From contig CAJTUB010000007.1 in assembly GCA_910579465.1 (NCBI GenBank), positions 62,001 through 126,000 of the forward strand: 64,000 bases of DNA. The letters run 5' to 3'. Positions 6,524-15,184 of the stretch are shown piece after piece. The first letter of the stretch is position 1. Each line of letters begins with the position of its first letter. Below the pieces are notes generated by a model. It worked only from the letters and a program-made list of their open reading frames with translations, was not told where the DNA came from and made no database searches. The stretch comes from an uncultured Lachnospiraceae bacterium. Lineage in GTDB: Bacteria; Bacillota; Clostridia; Lachnospirales; Lachnospiraceae. The translations under genes and the position numbers were made by a program.

Positions 6524-8911
6524 TTGACACGGAAAACAAAAGAGTTGCATAGAAACAGGGTCTTTCGCAGGACGGTTTTCGGGGCGGCAATATCGTTCTG
6601 CTTCTTTATGGGTGCTTCCCTTTTCAGGGAATTGTCTGCCGCAGAGGCTGCCGCATTGCGGGTACATAATTATGTAACAAAGGATACTTATGATTATACC
6701 GGTACACAGGTAATCTATTATGTAGACGGGAAGAAGGTACCGATGTCTTATCCGGGTCTGGTATTAAGTGACGGTTCTGCGCTTGGTCCCTGCAAGGAAA
6801 TATTTGAAGAGGGGCTTGGCGTTTCGTCCGATTATACCGATGGAGCAACGGAGTTTTCCCTTCGGTATGGTCCTTATACAATTCGTATGACATTAGGAGA
6901 TAAAAAGGCGTATGTAAACGGGGTACAGAAGCTCCTGCCAAATGCACCGGTACTGTATTCGTTTCAGGGCGGTACGGAGAAGTACCTGTATGTTCCGACA
7001 CGTTTTGTTGCGGAGTCGTTCGGGTTTTCCTACACATGGGATAGCGTTGCCTGTACTTCTTCTATCCAGCGTCCGAATGTAATTTACGATGGGAACCGTC
7101 AGGTAAACTATCAGGGGCTCACACCTTCCTTTTCATTAAATGGCCGTATTGTAACCAGCAGTGAGGCGCCCGGGTATGTATTTGACGGATGTGCGCTGTT
7201 TGCGGCAGAGGATTTCTTTGAAGAAACCGGTCTGGCTTCTTATTCCTACAGCGAAGGAAGCGGATTGATTTTGTTAAAAAGAGGAGATACGCTTCTTCGT
7301 TTTGTGCTGGAAAGTCCTGTAGCCTATATTAATGAAACGCCGTATCTGCTCAGTACGGTTCCACGTCTGATTACACCGCAGGGTTCGTCAAAGGCAAAGG
7401 TATATCTGCCGGCGCAGTTTGCCGCAGACGCGCTTGGTTTTGAGACTTCTTATGACGGACAGACGGGCGTGCTGCAGATAAGCGGTACAGGGAATGGCAG
7501 TGTAGAGAATGTTCCGGGAGGAACCGGAGTGTCCGGTACAGTGATTCCGGATACTGCATCTTATGGGGAAGAGCTGTTTTCGTATCAGACCTATCCGCAG
7601 GTAATCGAGCATTTTACAGCCCTCGGGTATAAGGTTCCGGAGTCGGTGGTTGCTTATTCCTGCCTGCATTCTGATGCACTTTATCTGCGTGGCATTGACC
7701 TGCGCGATGTCAGAATAACAGATAAGTATGACGTGATTGAAATTGAAATTCCGAAATGCAGGAACCCTTTCGGAGAAAAAGCTTATTATAATACGGAAAA
7801 TGCCTATTTGAACTATTGCTACCTGTTTGGTGAAAATAATTTCAAAATAACCATTTTCAAAACGACGGATTTACAGTATTATTCTTATGATGCACCGGAC
7901 GGCTGTGTGATTCATTTTACGGATACGCTCGGGATGTATGAGGATTATATAAAGTTTAACAATGTGATACCAGCACCGGACTGGACTGATATCATGGCAG
8001 GAGAAAATACGTCGGCGGCATTGTTGCCTGCAGCAGTATTTTCAAGGGAGCATTTTGTAATCCGTCTGCCGGAGGGGGTTACGGAGCAGGAGCTGACCGA
8101 CAATGATGAGTATACTAACCGGCGCTTTACCATCCGTATTCCAGGGAACCATACCGCGTTCTTAAAGGAGCAGCAGGTATACAATCCGGTATCTGCATTA
8201 AAGAATTATACCGTTTCTTACCGGGCGTCGGACGACAGTACCATCCTTACCTTTTACACGACAAAGATACAGGGGTATTCCTACGTTGTCTGTGGCGGCT
8301 ACCTTGCGGTAAAGATTGCAGACCCGCCGGAAATTTACGATAAAATCATCGTACTCGATGCAGGGCACGGAGGAATCGACCCGGGGACGCTGCGGGGAAG
8401 TGTGTACGAGAAAAATGTTAATTTTAATGTGGTAAACGTATATGCGCCGGAATATTTTAAAAATTCCGACATAAAGGTATATTATACCCGTACGACGGAT
8501 ACCAAGATTTCACTGGAGAACCGTGCAGCATTTGCAAAGTCGGTCGGAGCGGATTTCTTTATCAGCTTTCATGTAAACGCGCATTCCAATGCGTCGGTGG
8601 CAGGGACAAGCGTGTATTATTCTACCTCGAACAACCAGCCGAATTCTGCCGGGCTGAAAAGCTCCATACTGGCGAATACCGTGCTGAAGCAGCTGGTTTC
8701 GGAATGGGGGACCAGAAACCGTGGTCTTGCGACGGCAAAGTTCGTCGTGATACATGAAAATACGGTTCCTGCCGTGTTGATTGAGTGTGGCTTTATCACC
8801 AATGACAGTGATTTTCAGAAAATCAGGGATACCGCATACCAGAAGAAGGCGGCAAAGGCTATTTTCGATGCGGTGAATGAGATTTTCAGGCAGTATCCGA
8901 CCAGACGATAA
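6524..8911 (+). CDS. Secreted N-acetylmuramoyl-L-alanine amidase with copper-amine-oxidase-N-like modules
   Basis: A protein of about 795 residues that cuts the amide bond between muramic acid and the stem peptide of peptidoglycan. After a signal segment (charged start, FGAAISFCFFMGASLF core) come repeated stalk-like modules resembling the copper amine oxidase N-terminal domain. A C-terminal Amidase_3 domain occupies about the last 190 residues: DAGHGG and SFHVNAH provide zinc ligands, and LIECGFITN the catalytic Glu. I choose TTG at 6524, eight bases after AAAGGTGG; an ATG at 6494 lacks a ribosome binding site and would add a hydrophobic run before the basic n-region. The GHL10 hydrolase follows. 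Confidence 0.87.
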   Translation: MTRKTKELHRNRVFRRTVFGAAISFCFFMGASLFRELSAAEAAALRVHNYVTKDTYDYTGTQVIYYVDGKKVPMSYPGLVLSDGSALGPCKEIFEEGLGVSSDYTDGATEFSLRYGPYTIRMTLGDKKAYVNGVQKLLPNAPVLYSFQGGTEKYLYVPTRFVAESFGFSYTWDSVACTSSIQRPNVIYDGNRQVNYQGLTPSFSLNGRIVTSSEAPGYVFDGCALFAAEDFFEETGLASYSYSEGSGLILLKRGDTLLRFVLESPVAYINETPYLLSTVPRLITPQGSSKAKVYLPAQFAADALGFETSYDGQTGVLQISGTGNGSVENVPGGTGVSGTVIPDTASYGEELFSYQTYPQVIEHFTALGYKVPESVVAYSCLHSDALYLRGIDLRDVRITDKYDVIEIEIPKCRNPFGEKAYYNTENAYLNYCYLFGENNFKITIFKTTDLQYYSYDAPDGCVIHFTDTLGMYEDYIKFNNVIPAPDWTDIMAGENTSAALLPAAVFSREHFVIRLPEGVTEQELTDNDEYTNRRFTIRIPGNHTAFLKEQQVYNPVSALKNYTVSYRASDDSTILTFYTTKIQGYSYVVCGGYLAVKIADPPEIYDKIIVLDAGHGGIDPGTLRGSVYEKNVNFNVVNVYAPEYFKNSDIKVYYTRTTDTKISLENRAAFAKSVGADFFISFHVNAHSNASVAGTSVYYSTSNNQPNSAGLKSSILANTVLKQLVSEWGTRNRGLATAKFVVIHENTVPAVLIECGFITNDSDFQKIRDTAYQKKAAKAIFDAVNEIFRQYPTRR

Positions 8912-8965
8912 AGAATTTGAATGTGGTCTATTCAGAAAAATGTTAAGATGATAGGAGAATGTTTT

Positions 8966-10735
8966 ATGAAGAAAAATCAAATAAAAAGAATGCTTTCCTT
9001 TTGTGCATTCATGTTTTTCGCCGGACTGTTCTTTTTCGGAAACAGGGCAGAGCAGGCAAATGCAGCCTCTCTCCATATCAAGGCAGAGTATGACGCGGAA
9101 ACGCAGGTTTCCTCCATGCCTGTTACGCTGTCCGTGACAAGCTCTTCGGAGATAACCGTGTTAAAGTATACGTATGCAAGAGTAGCAAAGAGCTCTTACT
9201 TCACAAAATACGAAGAAAATACGTTTGATGCCAAAAAGAATGCCGACGGAACCTATTCGTTTTCGGTCGTACAAAACGGTTATGTTTCCGTTCTGGCTGT
9301 CAACGAGGACGGAGAGGAAGCGCTTCTTGTTTTCAAGGTAGCCAATGTTGATACAGAGGCTCCGGTGATTACAGTGACCTCAAAGAAGGTAAATGATTCG
9401 TATCAGGTATTCGTTCAGGCAAAGGATGACCAGTGTGACAGCATCAGCCTCCGCTATGTGGAGGGGGCATATGCATCGCCTTCCGACCCGGTCTGGAAGA
9501 AAGCACAGGCCTTTACGAACCAGAAGGAGCTTCTCCTTTCAGAAGGAAAATATACCTTTATGGCAACAGATGCCGCAGGAAATAATCATGTGATTATCCG
9601 GCGCTTCGGCGAGGTAAAGGAAACAGAAGAGTTCCGTGCAGTCTGGATTGCATATCTGGATTTTAAGACGACAGGCTACACGAAAAAGGAGTTTCAGGCA
9701 CAGGTAGAAACGATGTTTAATGAAGCCAGTGCTATGAATATGAATGCAGTAGTCGTTCATGTACGCCCGTTTGGCGATGCAATGTACGAGTCCGCTTATT
9801 TTCCGTGGTCGCGTTACATTTCCGGTACGCAGGGAAAGGACCCGGGATTTGACCCGTTGGAAATCATGGTAGAAGAGGCGCATGTGCGTGGTCTTGAGTT
9901 CCATGCATGGCTGAATCCTTACCGGATTACTTCTTCATCTACGAATGTTAATGATTTAAGTAAGGATAATCCGGCAAGAATTTACCGGACCGACAGCGAC
10001 AAGAGCAATGACCGCAATGTGCTGACGTATGACGGGAAGCTGTATTATAATCCGTCGTCCAAGGAGGTACAGACGCTTTTGGTCAACGGTATCCGGGAAA
10101 TTGTGAAAAACTATGATGTTGACGGTATTCACTTTGACGATTATTTCTATCCGGCGCTTGGTAAAAATTTCACAAAGAATTTTGATGCACCGGAATATGA
10201 AGCATATAAAAAGGCTCAGATTGCAAAAAAGGAAACCTACCTTTCCATTGCTGACTGGAGACGCGAGAATGTCAACTGCCTGGTACGCGATGTTTATGCC
10301 GCAGTAAAGCAAATCAATCCTGACGTCGTATTCGGCATCAGTCCTGGTGGCTTTATGGACGCTTTAAAGGCGGACGACAAATATTACGTGGACTTTGAAA
10401 CCTGGCTTGGCTATGATGGTTATATCGATTATCTGTGTCCGCAGCTTTATTGGAGCAATGACCATACTGTGTATCCTTATAATGATATTTTAAATCGTTT
10501 TATTAAAGCGGCCGTGAATCCGGATGTAAAACTGTATGTAGGCATCGGCGCTTATAAGGCAGGAATCAAGACCGAAGGCGACGCATGGTATAAAGACGCT
10601 AATGTGTTACGCAATATGATTCAGTATGCAAGAAAAACAGATCAGGTAGACGGTTTTATTATTTACAGTTACAAGTATCTGATATCAAAGCGTGATTACG
10701 CGGCAATTAAGAATATGTTGAAGGAATTTAAGTAA
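8966..10735 (+). CDS. Secreted glycosyl-hydrolase-like protein (GHL10/DUF187, YngK-like)
   Basis: A 589-residue exported protein. A signal peptide (basic MKKNQIKRM start, hydrophobic core, cleavage near ANA-A) precedes an N-terminal beta-rich region that includes an Ig-like stretch to about residue 205. A DUF187/GHL10 TIM-barrel follows, recognised by FRAVWIAYLDF, VVHVRPFGDAMY, GLEFHAWLNPYRI, DGIHFDDYFYP and the FGISPGGF and LCPQLYW segments. The family is presumed to act on glycans, possibly in the wall; the substrate is not known. AGGAGA precedes the ATG at 8966. It follows the amidase by about 54 bases, suggesting joint wall turnover. Confidence 0.87.
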   Translation: MKKNQIKRMLSFCAFMFFAGLFFFGNRAEQANAASLHIKAEYDAETQVSSMPVTLSVTSSSEITVLKYTYARVAKSSYFTKYEENTFDAKKNADGTYSFSVVQNGYVSVLAVNEDGEEALLVFKVANVDTEAPVITVTSKKVNDSYQVFVQAKDDQCDSISLRYVEGAYASPSDPVWKKAQAFTNQKELLLSEGKYTFMATDAAGNNHVIIRRFGEVKETEEFRAVWIAYLDFKTTGYTKKEFQAQVETMFNEASAMNMNAVVVHVRPFGDAMYESAYFPWSRYISGTQGKDPGFDPLEIMVEEAHVRGLEFHAWLNPYRITSSSTNVNDLSKDNPARIYRTDSDKSNDRNVLTYDGKLYYNPSSKEVQTLLVNGIREIVKNYDVDGIHFDDYFYPALGKNFTKNFDAPEYEAYKKAQIAKKETYLSIADWRRENVNCLVRDVYAAVKQINPDVVFGISPGGFMDALKADDKYYVDFETWLGYDGYIDYLCPQLYWSNDHTVYPYNDILNRFIKAAVNPDVKLYVGIGAYKAGIKTEGDAWYKDANVLRNMIQYARKTDQVDGFIIYSYKYLISKRDYAAIKNMLKEFK

Positions 10736-10761
10736 TCCGCAGTTTTTCTGATAATCCATTA

Positions 10762-10799
10762 CGCAAATTGCGTTAAACTATGGTTTAGCGCAATTTGCG
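10762..10799 (+). repeat. 17-bp near-perfect inverted repeat upstream of the recombinase gene
   Basis: Arms at 10762-10778 and 10783-10799 pair along all 17 positions (one G-T) around a TATG loop. Each outer arm half, CGCAAATTGCG, is itself an inverted repeat. No U-run follows. It could be a weak terminator for the GHL10 gene, an operator, or a recombinase-related site. Confidence 0.7.
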
Positions 10800-10835
10800 A
10801 TATCGGCTAATCTACTATCCCGGAGGTGTTTCCCT

Positions 10836-11894
10836 ATGGAACAACGTACCTATCACGAGCAAATGAATATCCAGAATACAAAGCGTCTTCGGGAACTGAT
10901 TTCCGATTTGCCGCCATATGTAGCAACCTTTTTCCGCGGCATCGAGCAGGTGACCGCATCGCGTACACGAATTGCGTATGCGTTTGACCTGCATGTGTTT
11001 TTTGAGTATATTTCTGCGACAAATCCGATGTATCAGGGAAAACCGTTAAAGGAAATTGAGTTTGACTTATTGACAAAGCTGCAGCCGATGGATATTGAAG
11101 AATATCTGGAGTATCTGAAGCTTTACATCAACAAAGAGGGAAAAGAAATTACGAACAATGAGCGCGGAATCAAACGAAAGCTGGCGTCTCTGCGGACGTT
11201 TTACCGGTACTTTCATTCCAACCGTATGATTGCGGAAAATCCGACCTTGCAGGTAACGATGCCGAAAATCCATGAGAAAAATATTATCCGCTTTGAGCCG
11301 AACGAGGCCGCCGACTTTTTGGATGTCGTGGAAAGCGGCGCACGTCTTACCAAGCAGCAGCAGGTACGCCATGAGGCAAGCAAAGTACGGGATCTGGCAA
11401 TTACCACTCTCTTACTGGGCACAGGAATCCGTGTTTCAGAGTGTGTCGGTATTGATATCAAGGATATCGATTTTTCCAGCGACCGTATCAATATTGTCCG
11501 CAAAGGCGGCTATGAATCGTTCGTTTATTTCGGGGATGAGGTACGGGAGGCACTGCTTTCCTATTCTGAGGAACGGAAAAACCTGATTCCGAAGGAAGGC
11601 CATGAAAATGCCTTTTTCCTTTCCAACCGGATGCAGCGGATTAGTGTAAGAAATGTGGAAGTTTTAGTGAAGAAATACGCAAAGACTGTTACAACAGCAA
11701 AAAAAATTACTCCCCACAAGTTGCGAAGTACTTACGGTACAGAACTTTACAAAGAAACCGGTGACATATATTTAGTAGCCGATGTCCTCGGTCACAAGGA
11801 TGTAAATACTACCCGTAAGCACTACGCAGATATTGAGGAAGAAAGACGACGCAGTGCAAAAAATGCAGTTACACTGCGTGAAAAAGGTAATTAG
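10836..11894 (+). CDS. Tyrosine recombinase, XerC/XerS-like
   Basis: A 352-residue tyrosine site-specific recombinase. The N-terminal SAM-like core-binding domain (to about 160) precedes a catalytic domain with all the expected residues: Arg199 (GTGIRVSE), Lys near 221 (RKGG), His294 and Arg297 (PHKLR), His320 (LGHKD) and Tyr330. The length and single-gene setting recall chromosomal Xer proteins such as XerS rather than a phage integrase, and no att-like duplication, excisionase or prophage genes are visible. GGAGGTG precedes the ATG. A large palindrome lies 37 bases upstream of the start. Its role in dimer resolution is an inference. Confidence 0.85.
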   Translation: MEQRTYHEQMNIQNTKRLRELISDLPPYVATFFRGIEQVTASRTRIAYAFDLHVFFEYISATNPMYQGKPLKEIEFDLLTKLQPMDIEEYLEYLKLYINKEGKEITNNERGIKRKLASLRTFYRYFHSNRMIAENPTLQVTMPKIHEKNIIRFEPNEAADFLDVVESGARLTKQQQVRHEASKVRDLAITTLLLGTGIRVSECVGIDIKDIDFSSDRINIVRKGGYESFVYFGDEVREALLSYSEERKNLIPKEGHENAFFLSNRMQRISVRNVEVLVKKYAKTVTTAKKITPHKLRSTYGTELYKETGDIYLVADVLGHKDVNTTRKHYADIEEERRRSAKNAVTLREKGN

Positions 11895-11928
11895 CATAAT
11901 TCATAAAAGTAACAGAATCAGTCACATC

Positions 11929-12294
11929 TTATATCTTATAATCACTTACGATGCGCTCCAATTCCATGACATCGGACGGTGACAGCAGCTGATTTTTCAA
12001 ATATTCCACCAGGAAATTGTTTAAGGAGCCGTTGTATACCTTATCCAGCAATGCTTTGGTTTCAATATTTTGTACGGTTCGTTTGGAAATCAGTGCCCGG
12101 CAGATAAAGCCCGGGTCTTCTCTGCGTACCGCCCCCTTCTCAATCAGACGGTTAATCACAGTATATGTAGTATTTTTTTCCCAACCGACGTATTCTTTAA
12201 TTATTTTTGAAATATCCTTGGCGGCTAACACCTTATTGGACCAAAGCAGTTCCATGATGTTTAATTCGCCTTCATGTAATCGAATATCACTCAT
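11929..12294 (-). CDS. BlaI/MecI/CopY-family transcriptional repressor
   Basis: A 121-residue penicillinase-repressor-family protein: a winged-helix N-terminal half (LHEGELNIMELLWSNK, then NTTYTVINRLIEKGAV as the recognition region) and a C-terminal dimerisation helix. BlaI/MecI members are inactivated by a membrane BlaR1/MecR1 protease, while CopY members respond to copper. No blaR1 partner and no CxCxxxxCxC metal motif are visible here, so the signal is unknown. It may autoregulate through a TACA..TGTA palindrome in its leader. It converges with the recombinase gene. Confidence 0.87.
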   Translation of the reverse strand: MSDIRLHEGELNIMELLWSNKVLAAKDISKIIKEYVGWEKNTTYTVINRLIEKGAVRREDPGFICRALISKRTVQNIETKALLDKVYNGSLNNFLVEYLKNQLLSPSDVMELERIVSDYKI

Positions 12295-12318
12295 GAATTC
12301 AACCCCTCTACACCTTTC

Positions 12319-12328
12319 TACACTTGTA
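12319..12328. promoter_or_regulatory. Candidate BlaI-type operator
   Basis: TACACTTGTA is a 10-bp near-palindrome with the TACA and TGTA halves typical of BlaI/MecI/CopY operators. It lies in the leader of the repressor gene, with a second TCTACAC copy 9 bases to the left. Confidence 0.5.
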
Positions 12329-12389
12329 AGGGATGTCGGATTCTCTCACAAGGTCCGTACAATCTGTTCTAGGATTGCGGTGTAAGTTA

Positions 12390-12418
12390 ATTCTACCATA
12401 TTAGAATTGAAAATGCAA
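12390..12418 (-). promoter_or_regulatory. Promoter of the BlaI-family gene
   Basis: On the - strand TTGCAT (12413-12418) and TAGAAT (12390-12395) have a 17-base spacer. Confidence 0.6.
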
Positions 12419-12446
12419 GCATTAATTTCATTATTTGACAAAAAAA

Positions 12447-13673
12447 TTATTTTATACAAAAAACTGCGTAATATGGAAGCTGCTTTATGACAGACGTAGA
12501 ATGAAAGTTTTCAAAGCCGAATCGGTAATAGCTATCCTCCTCTTTACAGTGATGTGAGGTACGGTAGGAAGCAATGCTCTTCCCTCTCCCACCCTTGGAA
12601 ATTCTAAGCTCTACAGGAGTCTCATAGCCTTCTCCTTTCAGAATAAAATCCACTTTTGCCTGTGCCTCCGATTCCCAGAAGCTGAGCTGAAACGTCCCGC
12701 TGACGGATAAGGTCTGCATAACATAGTTTTCCAACAGTGCTTTCCGGATTTCTTCCGTGTCCTCTCCGGCAAATGCCGAGGAAAGCATCCCGACATCGGG
12801 CAGATATAGCTTAAAGTGTGTTTCATGGTTCTGCTCGTTCAGACGCAGTACCATACCGCCCTGCTCCAGATCGAAAAGGCTGTCACGGTAAAGGGAATAG
12901 GTAACGCCCTTCCGAATCGAATTAAAGCGGAATTTCTTGTTTTCCCGTTTTAACTGCTCCGGCACTACATCGATGACCTGGGCTGCCTTTCCTGCCTCCT
13001 TTTCGTCATAAGTCGTCTCGATTACCGAGCGCATCCGGTTTTTTATCATACAATGTACCTCGCCGACATTATAAATGGATTTGGAGGAAATGTATTCGTT
13101 GACCGCTGCAGGCATCCCGCCGACGACCAGATATTCTTCAAAAAGAGCGAGCAGCTCCTGATGTACGATATCCGGAACCGGTTCAAAGGTCAGAAAATGC
13201 CCTTGAATCATGTCGACATACCAGTCGTTTCCGACCGCATCCAGGAATTCGTCAAAACGCAACGGAAACAGCCGGCATACATGAAAATGCTCCTGCATTT
13301 CCTGTGCCGGCAAAAGTCCGGAAATTGCTATGACCGGAAGAAAGCTGCAGTGTGTCAGGGATTTGAAAAGAGGCGGACAAAAAGAAATCTCGTCTAAAAT
13401 AACAACGAGACCGGAAAGAAATACCTCCTCGAGCTGGAAATAATCTGAAATCGTTTCTGTAGCAGAACGCCCGGAAAGAATTTTATCACAAAAAAACTGC
13501 GCCGCTGCAGTATTCAGTTCAAAGTTTACATACAGGTACTGCGGATAATATGCCGTCGCAAACTCAATGGCAAGATAGGTTTTCCCGGTCCCTTTTGTAC
13601 CCGTAATCAAAAACGGAAGCGGACAATTCTGCTCCCTCCATTGCATCAGCTCCATTACTGCGTTTCGTTTCAT
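12447..13673 (-). CDS. AAA_14/DUF4143-type ATPase
   Basis: A 408-residue ATPase of the widespread AAA_14 plus DUF4143 type. Walker A is GTKGTGKT near residue 24, Walker B is VVILDEIS near 90, and the C-terminal third carries a nuclease-like DUF4143 fold region (AKVDFILKGEGYETPVEL, compare the PD-(D/E)xK-like core). The cellular role of this family is not established; copies are often lineage-specific and multi-copy. The gene stands alone between the BlaI-like repressor and rluD, and its ribosome binding site is poorly spaced from the ATG. Confidence 0.8.
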   Translation of the reverse strand: MKRNAVMELMQWREQNCPLPFLITGTKGTGKTYLAIEFATAYYPQYLYVNFELNTAAAQFFCDKILSGRSATETISDYFQLEEVFLSGLVVILDEISFCPPLFKSLTHCSFLPVIAISGLLPAQEMQEHFHVCRLFPLRFDEFLDAVGNDWYVDMIQGHFLTFEPVPDIVHQELLALFEEYLVVGGMPAAVNEYISSKSIYNVGEVHCMIKNRMRSVIETTYDEKEAGKAAQVIDVVPEQLKRENKKFRFNSIRKGVTYSLYRDSLFDLEQGGMVLRLNEQNHETHFKLYLPDVGMLSSAFAGEDTEEIRKALLENYVMQTLSVSGTFQLSFWESEAQAKVDFILKGEGYETPVELRISKGGRGKSIASYRTSHHCKEEDSYYRFGFENFHSTSVIKQLPYYAVFCIK

Positions 13674-13750
13674 GCCGTACTACCACTCCCTTTTCTGATT
13701 CCGGAACGGAGCTCCGGTTTTGTTTCCATGCTCCTGTGTTATCTGGTTTT

Positions 13751-14677
13751 CTAGCCGCAGGTTGCCCGGAGCTTCCTGATTAACTCAGTAAAATACTCCG
13801 GCAGCTCCGAAGAAAACTCCATATACTCGCCCTTCGTCGGATGAATAAAGCCAAGCACTCCGGCATGCAGGGTCTGACCGGTTAAATGGAACGGGTCCTT
13901 TTTCGGTCCGTACATGGTATCTCCTAACAGCGGATGTCCGATACTGGACATATGCACACGAATCTGGTGTGTCCTTCCTGTTTCGAGCCTGCATGCAATA
14001 TGCGAGTATTTCGTCCCGAACTGTTCGAGTACCCGGTAATTCGTTGCCGCAAACTTCCCTTTCACCGGATTGACTGCCATTTTCATCCGTTCCTCAGGAT
14101 GTCGGCTGATCAGTGTTTCAATCCTGCCCTCCGGCTCCTCAAACGTACCGTAAACAAGCGCATTGTACTGTCTTGTAATGGAATGCTCCTTAAACTGCTC
14201 TGCAAGGCTCCGGTGCGCGATATCATTTTTACAGGCAACGATAATTCCCGTCGTATTCTTGTCAATCCGGTGTACAATCCCGGGTCTTAAAATCCCGTTG
14301 ATTCCGGAAAGTGAGCCGTTGCAGTGATAAAGCAGACCGTTGACAAGGGTTCCCGCATCATGGCCTGCTGCCGGATGGATCACAAGTCCCTTTGGCTTGT
14401 CCACGACAATAATATCCTCATCCTCATAAACAATGTTTAACGGAATGTCTTCTGCATCTACCGCAAGTCCCTCAGGTGACGGAATCAGGACCTCAATTAA
14501 GTCCCCCTCCTTTACCATATCCTTACAGCGGCCGGTATTGTGGTTCAGCCATGCCCCGCCGCTTTCAATAATCTTCTGCACATAAGAGCGCGATACTTTT
14601 GGGTAATTCACAGCGATTGCTTTATCAAGGCGAAGTCCGGCATCCTGTTCCTGTGCTATGAATTTGATTTCTTCCAT
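13751..14677 (-). CDS. rluD: Ribosomal large-subunit pseudouridine synthase RluD family
   Basis: A 308-residue RluA/RluD-family pseudouridine synthase. An S4 domain (about residues 14-75) precedes the catalytic domain with HRIDKNTTG, whose Asp is the nucleophile, and the GRTHQIRVHM motif. RluD acts on 23S rRNA helix 69 in E. coli; the exact sites of the Firmicutes YlyB branch are inferred. Its start overlaps the end of lspA by 22 bases, the standard lspA-rluD order, indicating coupled translation. Confidence 0.93.
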   Translation of the reverse strand: MEEIKFIAQEQDAGLRLDKAIAVNYPKVSRSYVQKIIESGGAWLNHNTGRCKDMVKEGDLIEVLIPSPEGLAVDAEDIPLNIVYEDEDIIVVDKPKGLVIHPAAGHDAGTLVNGLLYHCNGSLSGINGILRPGIVHRIDKNTTGIIVACKNDIAHRSLAEQFKEHSITRQYNALVYGTFEEPEGRIETLISRHPEERMKMAVNPVKGKFAATNYRVLEQFGTKYSHIACRLETGRTHQIRVHMSSIGHPLLGDTMYGPKKDPFHLTGQTLHAGVLGFIHPTKGEYMEFSSELPEYFTELIRKLRATCG

Positions 14678-15165
14678 TTGCTAAAATCCTCGTCCTTATA
14701 ATAAAAAATCAGTAGAAAGCAGGCAAAAATACAGCCGCAGACGACACAGATATCTGCCACATTAAAGACAGGAAACTGAATCAGGTCAAACGAAAACAAA
14801 TCCGTAACCCTGCCGGCTACAATGCGGTCAATCATATTCCCGAAAGCTCCTGCCGTGATAAGAAGAATACAAATACGCAACAGGCGCATCCGCGGCACAC
14901 GCGGCAGCTTAAGATACGCCAGGATGACAACGGCAAGAATAACAAAGGAAAGGATTGTCAAAAGAATTGTATGCTTTCCAAGTAAGCCCCACGGGCCGCC
15001 TGTATTGTAGACAAGCCGGAAGGAAAACACGTTTTTCCATAAAATCAACGGGGCGTCCTTGAGTGCGGTTCTTGCCCATAGCTTTGTCAGCTGGTCTGCC
15101 ACAAGCAGGACTACCAGTAATGCAAGATGCAGCAGACTGTTTCGTAAAAATATCTTTCGCTCCAT
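14656..15165 (-). CDS. lspA: Lipoprotein signal peptidase (signal peptidase II)
   Basis: A 169-residue integral membrane aspartyl protease that removes signal peptides from diacylglyceryl-modified prolipoproteins. Four hydrophobic segments and the family motifs are present: DQLTK near residue 24, NTGGPWG, and the two catalytic Asp motifs GNMIDR and FNVADICVVCG. The start is the ATG at 15165, preceded by AGGGGAG; the longer frame from 15240 overlaps aroB and adds 25 untypical residues. It lies between aroB and rluD. Its clients include the putative lipoproteins at 3.6 kb and the right edge. Confidence 0.95.
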   Translation of the reverse strand: MERKIFLRNSLLHLALLVVLLVADQLTKLWARTALKDAPLILWKNVFSFRLVYNTGGPWGLLGKHTILLTILSFVILAVVILAYLKLPRVPRMRLLRICILLITAGAFGNMIDRIVAGRVTDLFSFDLIQFPVFNVADICVVCGCIFACFLLIFYYKDEDFSKWKKSNS

Positions 15166-15184
15166 AGTAAAAAGCTCCCCTGTC

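Noticed and set aside
10836..13673. A prophage or integrative element
   Set aside because: The recombinase, repressor and ATPase show no accompanying phage genes, att duplication or tRNA target.
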